From the NCBI GenBank assembly GCA_030598025.1, contig JAUVQS010000017.1, positions 1-16,478 on the forward strand: DNA of 16,478 bases, written 5' to 3'. How positions within the stretch are numbered: position 1 is the first letter of the stretch; each line of letters opens with the position of its first letter. A program made the position numbers and the translations under genes. Of this stretch, positions 1 to 5,612 are shown one piece after another. Source of the DNA: Acidimicrobiia bacterium. Lineage in GTDB: Bacteria > Actinomycetota > Acidimicrobiia > Spongiisociales > JAHEDJ01. Under the pieces are notes generated by a model. That model worked only from the letters and a program-made list of their open reading frames with translations, ran no database searches and was not told where the DNA came from.

Positions 1-37
1 GGACGTAAAAAGCAGTACTGCCGTCACCCCTATACGT

Positions 38-60
38 TCTCCCCCGCCGCGCGGGGGAGA
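38..60. terminator. Perfect GC hairpin, likely terminator-like element
   Basis: A 10-bp perfect stem (38-47 paired with 51-60) with a 3-base CGC loop. It lies about 65 bases past the stop of the hydrolase operon read on the minus strand. No U-tract follows on either strand, so it is at best a non-canonical terminator. A very similar hairpin-plus-heptamer layout recurs after greA. Confidence 0.5.
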
Positions 61-86
61 TGGGTGATCGCAGCGAACCCAGAGGG

Positions 87-119
87 GGTACGTGGTACGT
101 GGTACGTGGTACGTGGTAC
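87..119. repeat. Heptamer tandem array A (GGTACGT, 4.7 copies)
   Basis: Four exact copies of GGTACGT at 87-114 followed by a partial fifth. It begins just after a G-rich run and ends 4 bases before the stop codon of the hydrolase gene. It is one of nine arrays in the window with a period of exactly 7 bp. Confidence 0.9.
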
Positions 120-123
120 TTCT

Positions 124-1032
124 TCAACCAAGAAATTTCTCGATGGCTCGGATCATGTGGCCGGCGTGAGTGAGAGGTGCTTCGTGCCGGGCGCCGACCA
201 GCTCCACCACCTCAGGTTCATGGAGCAAGGAGGCCAGTTCGTACTGACCTTCAGAGAACATCAGTTGGTCCTCTGTGTTGATGATGACGAGTGATTGGTG
301 TCGAAGTTTCCCGATCCAGGGGCGAGCGTCGAAGCGATTGACGGCCGAGCCGGCCATCCAGTAGCTGTCGGCGTCCCGATTCTGGTGTTGCCAATAGGCC
401 CACCGAACATGTTTGGGAAGCACGGCCCCCACCTTCTTTAGGTAGGCCGTCCTGGCCCGGCTGACCTCCGACCGGGTCAGACGATCCACTGCCCGGGCCA
501 GCACAATCGCCGTGCCGCCTGCCAGGCGCTCCACAACAGACCGCGCCGGTCCGGCGGACGTTCCGGCCAGGATGAGCTTGTCGACCCGGTGGGGGTGGCG
601 GTGTGCCAGCTCGAGAGCAGCCAGACCGCCCATCGAATACCCAGCCACATGGGCACGATCGATTCCCAGCTCCGACATGATCCCGGCCAGGTCGTCGGCG
701 ACATCGGCGATCTCGTATCGATCGCGCAACTGATCAGACTTCCCCGTGTTCCGGTTGTCGGGCACGATCACCCGATACTTCGTAGCCAGCTTGCCGATCA
801 GCTTCCACCACACCACCAGACTGTGATCTCCCCAGCCATGCACCAGCAACAGCGCAGGGGCATCGGGGCTACCCGCCTCTCGAACAAAGAACTCGTTGTC
901 ACCGACGAAGACCGATCGGCCGGGAAGGCGCAGCGGATGCTCCTGCGCCTCCGTCGATTTGGGCTGTGGCTCCGGGCCCAGAAGGCGCCAACCGACCCAC
1001 GCGAACAGAATGCCTTTCGCCCAGCGGATCAC
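124..1032 (-). CDS. Alpha/beta-fold hydrolase, last gene of the MFS-ferredoxin-hydrolase operon
   Basis: A 302-residue serine hydrolase of the alpha/beta fold; the substrate cannot be named. Visible family marks are the oxyanion-hole HGWGD at about 65-69, the nucleophile elbow GYSMGG with Ser133, the likely acid Asp255 in NTEDQ, and the likely catalytic His283 in GARHE, which sits 17 residues before the final Phe as is usual. Residues 1-20 form a short Trp-rich hydrophobic stretch that could anchor it to the membrane, but no cleavage site is evident. The start is GTG at 1030-1032, overlapping the TGA stop of the ferredoxin gene by four bases (GTGA), so translation is probably coupled. The family includes esterases, haloperoxidase-like enzymes and epoxide hydrolases; the sequence alone does not separate them. 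Confidence 0.9.
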   Translation of the reverse strand: MIRWAKGILFAWVGWRLLGPEPQPKSTEAQEHPLRLPGRSVFVGDNEFFVREAGSPDAPALLLVHGWGDHSLVVWWKLIGKLATKYRVIVPDNRNTGKSDQLRDRYEIADVADDLAGIMSELGIDRAHVAGYSMGGLAALELAHRHPHRVDKLILAGTSAGPARSVVERLAGGTAIVLARAVDRLTRSEVSRARTAYLKKVGAVLPKHVRWAYWQHQNRDADSYWMAGSAVNRFDARPWIGKLRHQSLVIINTEDQLMFSEGQYELASLLHEPEVVELVGARHEAPLTHAGHMIRAIEKFLG

Positions 1033-1478
1033 GACGAACCGCCCAGATCATCCCGCGCAAACATGAGCTCCCGCACCGGCTCTCCTCCGATCAAGTGCTC
1101 CTGGATGATCCGTTCCATCACTTGGGTGGTGACCGACCGGTACCAGACACCGTCCGGGTACACGACTGCAATCGGCCCCTGCTCGCAGATCCGCAGGCAA
1201 TCGACCTTGGTTCTCAGAGCAACTGCCTCCCCGGCCGGCGGATCGCTCGGAGCCGGTTCGTCGGTGAATCCACGCCAGCGGGGTGGAGCGCTCGCCAACT
1301 CCAGGTCCTTCATCCGCCGTTTGGTATACGCCCAGACGGTGGACGATTCGCCATATGTCGAACAACGCGGTGCTGTCTGCTCAGCGCACAGAAACAGGTG
1401 TCGCTGCAAACCGCCGATGGAGAGAACCGACGCAATCTTCACGAGTCGCTCGTCGAGGTGGGGCAGACGATCGGTCAT
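1029..1478 (-). CDS. Thioredoxin-like [2Fe-2S] ferredoxin domain protein
   Basis: A 149-residue protein with four cysteines, Cys31, Cys39, Cys94 and Cys98, in the arrangement C-x7-C and C-x3-C that binds a 2Fe-2S cluster in thioredoxin-fold ferredoxins. Typical family stretches are HLFLC near residue 28, the CLRICEQGP segment, and YPDGVWY near 107-113. The function is probably electron transfer; the partner is unknown. The reading frame stays open upstream to 1610, but that part is antiparallel to the MFS gene and does not look like protein. The start ATG at 1476-1478 lies 7 bases after the MFS stop and gives the usual length. No clear ribosome binding site is visible, so translation may depend on the upstream gene. 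The 3' end overlaps the hydrolase start by four bases. Confidence 0.88.
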   Translation of the reverse strand: MTDRLPHLDERLVKIASVLSIGGLQRHLFLCAEQTAPRCSTYGESSTVWAYTKRRMKDLELASAPPRWRGFTDEPAPSDPPAGEAVALRTKVDCLRICEQGPIAVVYPDGVWYRSVTTQVMERIIQEHLIGGEPVRELMFARDDLGGSS

Positions 1479-1485
1479 TAGGCCG

Positions 1486-2673
1486 TCACGATACCGACTT
1501 CGCGACGTTGCTCCGCCGGGTCTCTGGAACGAAGGAGAGGAGCGCCGCGGCCAGAAGCATGACGGCACCAGTGAGGAAGAACCCGGCGGTAAACGCGCCG
1601 GTATCGGCAATCGCTCCCAGCACCAGGGGGCCGATCACGAAACCGAGATCGCCGGACATCCGGTACACACCGACGGCCGAGCCTTCCGCGCCTTCTGGAG
1701 CAAGGTCTCCAACCATTGTGGGTGGAGCAATGCTGGCCAACCCAGAAGTGACACCGAACACCAATGACACGATAAGAAGGCCGGTGAACGATTCGAACAA
1801 GCCATAACCCGCCGTAGCGATCGCAGCCGTCGTCAGACCGACCATTGCCACCGGTTTGCGCCCGACATTGTCCACAAGACGGCCGGCCGGATTCACGATC
1901 AGCAGATTCGTCAGCGCCGACACCGACAGCAAGATTCCGATATCGCCCGCTCCGAAACCGAGCGATTGCTCGGCATAGAGAGGAAGAAGAGTCACTCGCG
2001 CTCCGCCGCGCATGAACATCATCGAAAACCCGACCAGCATCAGGGCCAGATAGGCGCGCGAGCGCATGAGTTGACCCGCCATCGCAAACACCTGTCTGGC
2101 ACTCGTACCACGCGAAGGCAGATCCTCGATAAAGAACCAAGCGAGGATGGCTACGATCCCGGCCAGGACGGCGTATGCCCAGAACGGCGTTCGGAAGTCA
2201 CCCAACTCGGCGAGAAACCCGCCGACAAGAGGCCCGATCGCCACACCGACGAGCAAGCCCGTCTGAAAAGCCGCGGTAGCCCGCCCGAGGCGCTCTTTGG
2301 GCGTCACCTGGAGGAGGTACTGGAAGGCGGTCGTGGCAAAGATCGCCGACCCGATCCCCTCGATGAACCTGGAGCCCAGAAGGACTCCATAGTTGGGAGC
2401 CAGCGCCGCAGTCACACTCGAAATCGCCAGCAGGGTTGTTCCAAATACGGTGACCTTGCGCGCTCCCCACCGGTCGCCGGCCACCCCACCGATCACGCTG
2501 AACAGCAGTCGGGCGACCGCGAAACCGGTGATCAGAGCTCCGGCCGCGGTATAGGAGACACCGAATTCGAGGGCATACAACGGAAGGATCGGAGCAACGA
2601 GAGTAAGGCCGGCCATCACAAATCCGACGCCGATGGCGATGATCCAGACCTGACGAGAGACGGCGGACGGCAT
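1486..2673 (-). CDS. MFS transporter, drug:H+ antiporter type
   Basis: A 395-residue inner-membrane protein with about 12 hydrophobic segments and a short N-terminus, the normal size for a major facilitator. Motif A is seen after TM2 (GGVAGDRWGARK, 62-73) and again in the second half (about residues 258-271, GRLVDNVGRKP). A motif C-like run with GPLVGG in TM5 (about 139-152) suggests the proton-driven antiporter (DHA1) group, so export of a small molecule is the best guess; the substrate is unknown. It is the first gene of a three-gene operon. A TACACT box lies 8 bases before the ATG and no Shine-Dalgarno is present, which suggests a nearly leaderless mRNA starting in the 27-base gap after selD. 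Confidence 0.9.
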   Translation of the reverse strand: MPSAVSRQVWIIAIGVGFVMAGLTLVAPILPLYALEFGVSYTAAGALITGFAVARLLFSVIGGVAGDRWGARKVTVFGTTLLAISSVTAALAPNYGVLLGSRFIEGIGSAIFATTAFQYLLQVTPKERLGRATAAFQTGLLVGVAIGPLVGGFLAELGDFRTPFWAYAVLAGIVAILAWFFIEDLPSRGTSARQVFAMAGQLMRSRAYLALMLVGFSMMFMRGGARVTLLPLYAEQSLGFGAGDIGILLSVSALTNLLIVNPAGRLVDNVGRKPVAMVGLTTAAIATAGYGLFESFTGLLIVSLVFGVTSGLASIAPPTMVGDLAPEGAEGSAVGVYRMSGDLGFVIGPLVLGAIADTGAFTAGFFLTGAVMLLAAALLSFVPETRRSNVAKSVS

Positions 2674-2681
2674 AGCCGACC

Positions 2682-2687
2682 AGTGTA
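2682..2687 (-). promoter_or_regulatory. Candidate -10 box (TACACT) of the MFS operon
   Basis: A TANNNT hexamer ends 8 bases before the MFS ATG, which would put the transcript start about 2 bases upstream of the start codon. The same geometry is seen at greA and the lipoprotein gene. No good -35 box is visible. Confidence 0.4.
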
Positions 2688-2700
2688 GGAGGACACGCTC

Positions 2701-3741
2701 TCAGCTCAGAAGGCGGATGCCCTCCCCGGCCACGATGGACCCGATCACAGCCGCAACTTCGGTGCGCTCGGCCTCGAGAGCGGCGATCAGGAAGTCGAGA
2801 CGGTCGGCATGAACCGAGATGAGCAGGCCCCCCGAAGTCTGGGCGTCGGCCAGAATGTCTTTCATCGGGGAGGCGACGTCTCCGAAATCGACGGTCGTCG
2901 AAACCGCCTCCAGGTTGCGCTTGGAACCCCCGGGCAGCAAGCCCTGTTCCGCCAGTTCGACTACCCCGTCGATCAGCGGCACGTCCTCAGCGTGAATCTC
3001 AGCGCCTACTCCCCCGGCCTTGACCATCTCGGCGAGGTGCCCGAGCAGTCCGTATCCGGTGACGTCGGTGGCAGCGTTCACCCCGACCGAGGTCATCGCC
3101 CGTGCGGCACCCTCGTTCAACTGTGCCATCACGTCGATGGCCCTCTGCGCCACCTCACCATCGACACGGCCTTTCTTTACGGCGGTGGCGATGATGCCTG
3201 TGCCGAGCGGCTTGGTGAGGACGAGCGCGTCACCGGGTTGCGCTCCGGCGTTGGTGACGAGACGATCTGGCTCCACGACACCCGTCACCGCGAAACCGTA
3301 CTTCGGTTCAGGGTCGTCGATCGAATGACCGCCGACGATGGTGCAGCCGGCGCCTTCCATCACACTTGCTCCGCCGGCGATCACTTCTTCGAGGAGGTCA
3401 AAAGACAGGGCGTCCCGCGGCCAGCCGACCAGTTGGAGGGCCGTCAGCGGGGTGCCTCCCATGGCGTAGACATCGGAAAGAGCGTTCGCGGCCGCAACCC
3501 GGCCCCAGTCGTAGGGATCGTCAACGACCGGCGTGAAAAAGTCGACCGTCTGGACGAGAGCGGTACCTCCGGGCGCGACGAATACGGCGGCATCGTCGCT
3601 CGTTTCGAGGCCGACCAGGAGATCCGGATGGCGGGTAACCGGTGAGTTACGCAAACGGCGCAGAACCTGCGCCAGCTCGTCGGGGCCGAGCTTGCACGCT
3701 CAACCGCTGCCGTGGGAATACTGCGTTAGACGCACCTTCAC
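2701..3741 (-). CDS. selD: Selenide, water dikinase SelD, selenocysteine-containing (in-frame UGA)
   Basis: SelD uses ATP and selenide to make selenophosphate, the selenium donor for selenocysteyl-tRNA and selenouridine. The conventional open frame begins only at a TTG (3654) and lacks the catalytic N-terminus. Read through a TGA at 3700-3702, the frame continues to GTG at 3739-3741 and gives RLTQYSHGSG-U-ACK, matching E. coli SelD (RLTQYSHGAG-C-GCK) with U at the position of catalytic Cys17 and the conserved Lys three residues later. The full protein is 346 residues, Sec14. Other family marks are TSDDAAVF, ALSDVYAMGG, GGHSID and TDVTGYGLLGHL. The GTG has a strong AGGAGG six bases upstream, and a TGA two codons before it closes the frame. 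TGA is a true stop for this gene and several neighbours, so the code is standard. selA, selB and selC are not in the window. Confidence 0.95.
3674..3692 (-). promoter_or_regulatory. Candidate bacterial SECIS hairpin in selD
   Basis: Starting 7 bases after the in-frame UGA, the mRNA can form a perfect 6-bp stem AGCUCG/CGAGCU closing a 7-base loop GCCCCGA. The loop begins with G, 13 bases after the UGA. Bacterial SECIS models expect a G among the first loop bases at roughly this distance or a little farther. An outer helix of about four pairs (GCGU with the following GGCGC) could extend it. Position and shape support SelB-dependent recoding; the loop is not identical to the E. coli fdhF element. 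Confidence 0.6.
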
Positions 3742-3748
3742 ATGTCAC

Positions 3749-3754
3749 CTCCTT
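3749..3754 (-). promoter_or_regulatory. Strong ribosome binding site deciding the selD GTG start
   Basis: On the minus strand a consensus AGGAGG sits just ahead of the GTG at 3741. It supports starting translation upstream of the UGA rather than at the TTG at 3654, where no comparable site exists. A nearby ATG is out of frame with SelD. Confidence 0.8.
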
Positions 3755-3757
3755 TCA

Positions 3758-3792
3758 GAGTCGCGAGTCGCGGGTAGCTCGTCGCGAGTCAA
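3758..3792. repeat. Heptamer tandem array B (GAGTCGC-like, 5 units)
   Basis: Units on the plus strand are GAGTCGC, GAGTCGC, GGGTAGC, TCGTCGC and GAGTCAA, each 7 bases. The array lies immediately upstream of the selD ribosome binding site, so it would fall in the selD leader or promoter region. Period 7 is clear although two units are degenerate. Confidence 0.7.
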
Positions 3793-3929
3793 GCCGCCAG
3801 TTTGGCACGGTCTGATGAATCGGCTGCCGATCGGCTCTAGTCGTGGTCACCGGCTATTGAGAAACTGACCATGTCATGTCACCAATTCGTCGTGCCTGGG
3901 GCTCTCTAAGGGTGAAAGGAGAGTCAGAC

Positions 3930-3977
3930 GTGCAGGCAGAAGATGAACAAGCCTTCACTCGTTTCGTCAAGGAGACG
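3930..3977 (+). pseudogene. Possible truncated 5' end of an ECF sigma factor-like gene
   Basis: A GTG at 3930 follows an AAAGGAGA ribosome binding site with normal spacing. It opens a frame reading MQAEDEQAFTRFVKET, which resembles the first residues of extracytoplasmic-function sigma factors (acidic, then AFxxFV). Right after these 16 codons the sequence turns into heptamer array C, and the frame then runs antisense through the permease gene. The rest of region 2 is absent. It could be a relic cut by a deletion or repeat insertion, or chance; the match is short. Confidence 0.25.
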
Positions 3978-4026
3978 GCTCAAGGCCCAAACCTCATAGC
4001 TCAAAGCTCACGGCTCATTGCTCATC
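3978..4026. repeat. Heptamer tandem array C (GCTCANN, 7 units)
   Basis: Seven consecutive 7-base units: GCTCAAG, GCCCAAA, CCTCATA, GCTCAAA, GCTCACG, GCTCATT, GCTCATC. The first four or five positions are conserved and the last two vary freely. The array supplies the TGA stop codon (minus strand, 4022-4024) of the EamA permease and abuts the sigma-like fragment on the other side. Confidence 0.85.
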
Positions 4027-4939
4027 TCCCCGCGTCGAGCGGGACCTCCACTTCTGCGACTCCGCGTCGTTGCACTGATGCCACCGACGCGACGATCAGG
4101 ACCATGCCAAGCAGTTGGATCGACGCCATCGATTGCGAAAACAGAATCCAGGCCGCGGCGGCACCGATGACCGGTTCGGCTGTGGCGATGACACCGACGA
4201 AACCTGCTGAGAGACGTCGCAGCGCCTGGAGTTCAAGCATGAAGGGTATGGCGGTTCCGACCAAACCCATCCACACCAGCTCGCCCCATACTTTGGCCGG
4301 GAGGTCGGTAGGGAACGACCAGACGGGCTGGAGGAACCCCCACATCACGGCAGAGATGGCAAACCCGTACGCCATGATCCCCGAGGGAGCCATCGTCTTC
4401 CCCAGCCTCTCGCCGATGATCAGATAAGCCGCGAAAGTGGCGGCCGCGACGAGTCCGGCTGCCACCCCGAACAGATTCATTTCGCTGCCTTGCCAGACCT
4501 CGGCGATCAACCCAGTGCCCACCAGTGCCACCGCGGCGGCAATCCAGGCAGACCGGAGGATCGCCGTGCGCTCGGCGGTTCGCATCCAAACCAGCACCAT
4601 GATCGGAGCGAGGAATTGAAGGGTCATACCGGGACCCACCCCAATGCGGTCGACGGCCTCGTAGTAGGCAACGTTCACCGCGGTCAGACTCGCTCCAAAG
4701 AGGATCAGCAGAGGCCAGGGTGCCCGATCGGCCAACTTTCCCCGGTACCAGGCATATGGAAGGAGCGCGATGACTGCCACAATCGATCGCGATTGAGCAG
4801 CCCTCGCCGGACTGATGTCCGCCAGCGCGTCGCTGGCAATCGCTCCGCTTACACCGAACATCAAGGCGGCGGTGAAGGCCAAGATGACCGCCGAACTCTT
4901 CAGGTTTGTCTCCTGCACAGGACTATCCTGCCCCGCCAT
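4022..4939 (-). CDS. EamA/DMT-superfamily permease
   Basis: A 305-residue inner-membrane protein with about ten hydrophobic segments in two EamA halves (about residues 15-145 and 155-290), the standard length of the drug/metabolite transporter 10-TMS group. RhtA-like amino-acid or metabolite export is typical of the family; no substrate can be assigned. The ATG at 4937-4939 overlaps the divergent greA ATG on the other strand by two bases, so the two genes have no intergenic space. No Shine-Dalgarno is seen ahead of this ATG, and a GTG seven codons in (4918) is an alternative that would leave a short gap. The stop codon lies within heptamer array C. The gene is followed by 280 bases before selD and is probably transcribed alone. 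Confidence 0.88.
   Translation of the reverse strand: MAGQDSPVQETNLKSSAVILAFTAALMFGVSGAIASDALADISPARAAQSRSIVAVIALLPYAWYRGKLADRAPWPLLILFGASLTAVNVAYYEAVDRIGVGPGMTLQFLAPIMVLVWMRTAERTAILRSAWIAAAVALVGTGLIAEVWQGSEMNLFGVAAGLVAAATFAAYLIIGERLGKTMAPSGIMAYGFAISAVMWGFLQPVWSFPTDLPAKVWGELVWMGLVGTAIPFMLELQALRRLSAGFVGVIATAEPVIGAAAAWILFSQSMASIQLLGMVLIVASVASVQRRGVAEVEVPLDAGR
4924..4929 (+). promoter_or_regulatory. Candidate -10 box (TATCCT) of greA
   Basis: A TANNNT hexamer ends 8 bases before the greA ATG, giving a near-leaderless transcript. It lies inside the first codons of the divergent permease, within an AGGA/TCCT inverted repeat. No convincing -35 at 16-18 bases is seen. Confidence 0.35.
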
Positions 4940-5414
4940 GACTGATCAGACCACTTGGCTCACTCCCGGGGCACAGAAAAAGCTGCAGGAGGAGTTTGAA
5001 ACTCTCACGACCGAAGGCCGCGTTGAAATCGAAGAGCGCATTGCCGAAGCCCGCTCACACGGCGACATACGCGAAAACGCCGACTACGACGCGGCCAAGA
5101 ACGAACAAGGGATGATGGAAGCTCGGATCCGGCAGCTGAAGCACATCCTCGAAACCGCTGAGGTCCGCGAGGCCGAGGACACCGGCGTTGTACAGATCGG
5201 TACAATCGTGACGGTCGTGGACTCAGACGGTGACCCAACGGAGTATTTCGTTGCTCCAACCGAGAACAGGATCCCCGGTTTCCTGCTCGCCTCCCCATCC
5301 GGCCCGCTCGGCAGCGCCCTACTTGGAGCTGCCATTGGCGATGAGGTCAGCTACGAGGCACCGGGCGGCACGTTCACAATGCGCATCGAGGCAGTGCGAC
5401 CGTTCGAAGGTTGA
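4938..5414 (+). CDS. greA: Transcription elongation factor GreA
   Basis: GreA enters the RNA polymerase secondary channel and stimulates cleavage of backtracked RNA. The 158-residue product has the usual length. Residues 1-80 form the coiled-coil arm, with the acidic tip motif GDIRENADYDAAK (about 40-52), whose Asp and Glu place the catalytic Mg2+. Residues 85-158 form the FKBP-like C-terminal domain with the typical IGTIVTVVD and a final GDEVSYEAPGG stretch. The ATG shares bases with the start of the divergent permease. The open frame extends further upstream but that part is the permease antisense strand. The gene stands alone, followed by a perfect hairpin. Confidence 0.96.
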   Translation: MTDQTTWLTPGAQKKLQEEFETLTTEGRVEIEERIAEARSHGDIRENADYDAAKNEQGMMEARIRQLKHILETAEVREAEDTGVVQIGTIVTVVDSDGDPTEYFVAPTENRIPGFLLASPSGPLGSALLGAAIGDEVSYEAPGGTFTMRIEAVRPFEG

Positions 5415-5420
5415 GCTGAA

Positions 5421-5441
5421 GGCAGAGCCTGCGGCTCTGCC
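5421..5441 (+). terminator. Perfect hairpin after greA
   Basis: A 9-bp perfect stem GGCAGAGCC/GGCTCTGCC with a TGC loop, starting 6 bases past the greA stop. No U-tract follows, as is common for GC-rich actinobacterial terminators. It runs straight into heptamer array D. Confidence 0.65.
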
Positions 5442-5442
5442 C

Positions 5443-5463
5443 GTACCACGTATCACGAATCGC
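5443..5463. repeat. Heptamer tandem array D (GTACCAC, GTATCAC, GAATCGC)
   Basis: Three 7-base units. The first two are reverse complements of the GTGGTAC/GTGATAC type found in arrays A and G, and the third matches the GCGAATC type of array I. It therefore looks like a mosaic linking two repeat types. Confidence 0.6.
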
Positions 5464-5476
5464 AGTGGGCCCCCCT

Positions 5477-5498
5477 ACCCGTTGCTGTCGCAACGGGT
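5477..5498. terminator. Perfect hairpin in the greA-mgtE gap
   Basis: A 9-bp perfect stem ACCCGTTGC/GCAACGGGT with loop TGTC, set between two C-rich runs. It is part of a composite intergenic element with the next hairpin. It may be a second terminator or part of a dispersed palindromic repeat. Confidence 0.5.
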
Positions 5499-5503
5499 CC
5501 CTT

Positions 5504-5535
5504 CCCCCCAACGCTCGCGACGCTCGCTGAGGGGG
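5504..5535. repeat. C-run/G-run hairpin with inner GC palindrome
   Basis: CCCCC at 5504-5508 can pair with GGGGG at 5531-5535, enclosing a smaller CTCGCGA/TCGC-GAG stem. The order C-run, hairpin, G-run, heptamer array is like that at 38-119, which suggests one recurring intergenic element. Confidence 0.45.
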
Positions 5536-5540
5536 ACCAA

Positions 5541-5568
5541 TGGCTAATGGCTAATGGCTTATGGCTTC
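5541..5568. repeat. Heptamer tandem array E (TGGCTAA, 4 units)
   Basis: Units TGGCTAA, TGGCTAA, TGGCTTA and TGGCTTC in perfect 7-base phase. The preceding GGACCAA may be a fifth, degenerate unit. The array ends 5 bases before a TANNNT box, so it would cover the -35 region of an mgtE promoter. Confidence 0.85.
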
Positions 5569-5573
5569 CGCGT

Positions 5574-5579
5574 TAGCCT
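5574..5579 (+). promoter_or_regulatory. Candidate -10 box (TAGCCT) of mgtE
   Basis: A TANNNT hexamer 33 bases before the mgtE ATG; transcription would start near 5586 and leave a leader of about 27 bases with GAGG ahead of the ATG. There is no room for a magnesium riboswitch (M-box) in that leader. Confidence 0.35.
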
Positions 5580-5612
5580 GCACCTGTCCGGAACCCGCCC
5601 TCGAGGCCCGTC

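Noticed and set aside
1479..1610. N-terminal extension of the ferredoxin frame
   Set aside because: These 44 codons lie within the 3' end of the MFS gene, are Ser/Pro/Arg-rich, and the ATG at 1478 gives the normal family length.
589..1767. 392-codon plus-strand frame across the hydrolase, ferredoxin and MFS genes
   Set aside because: It is antisense to three well-supported genes, crosses their boundaries, and its product is Arg/Pro/Ser-rich with no domain.
3742..4021. tRNA-Sec (selC) or other RNA gene upstream of selD
   Set aside because: No T-loop GTTCRA motif, no long acceptor or variable arm pairing; the stretch holds array B, the sigma-like stub and array C.
5415..5612. Magnesium riboswitch (M-box) upstream of mgtE
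   Set aside because: The space after the likely transcript start is about 27 bases, and the hairpins upstream look like terminators and dispersed repeats without the conserved M-box core.
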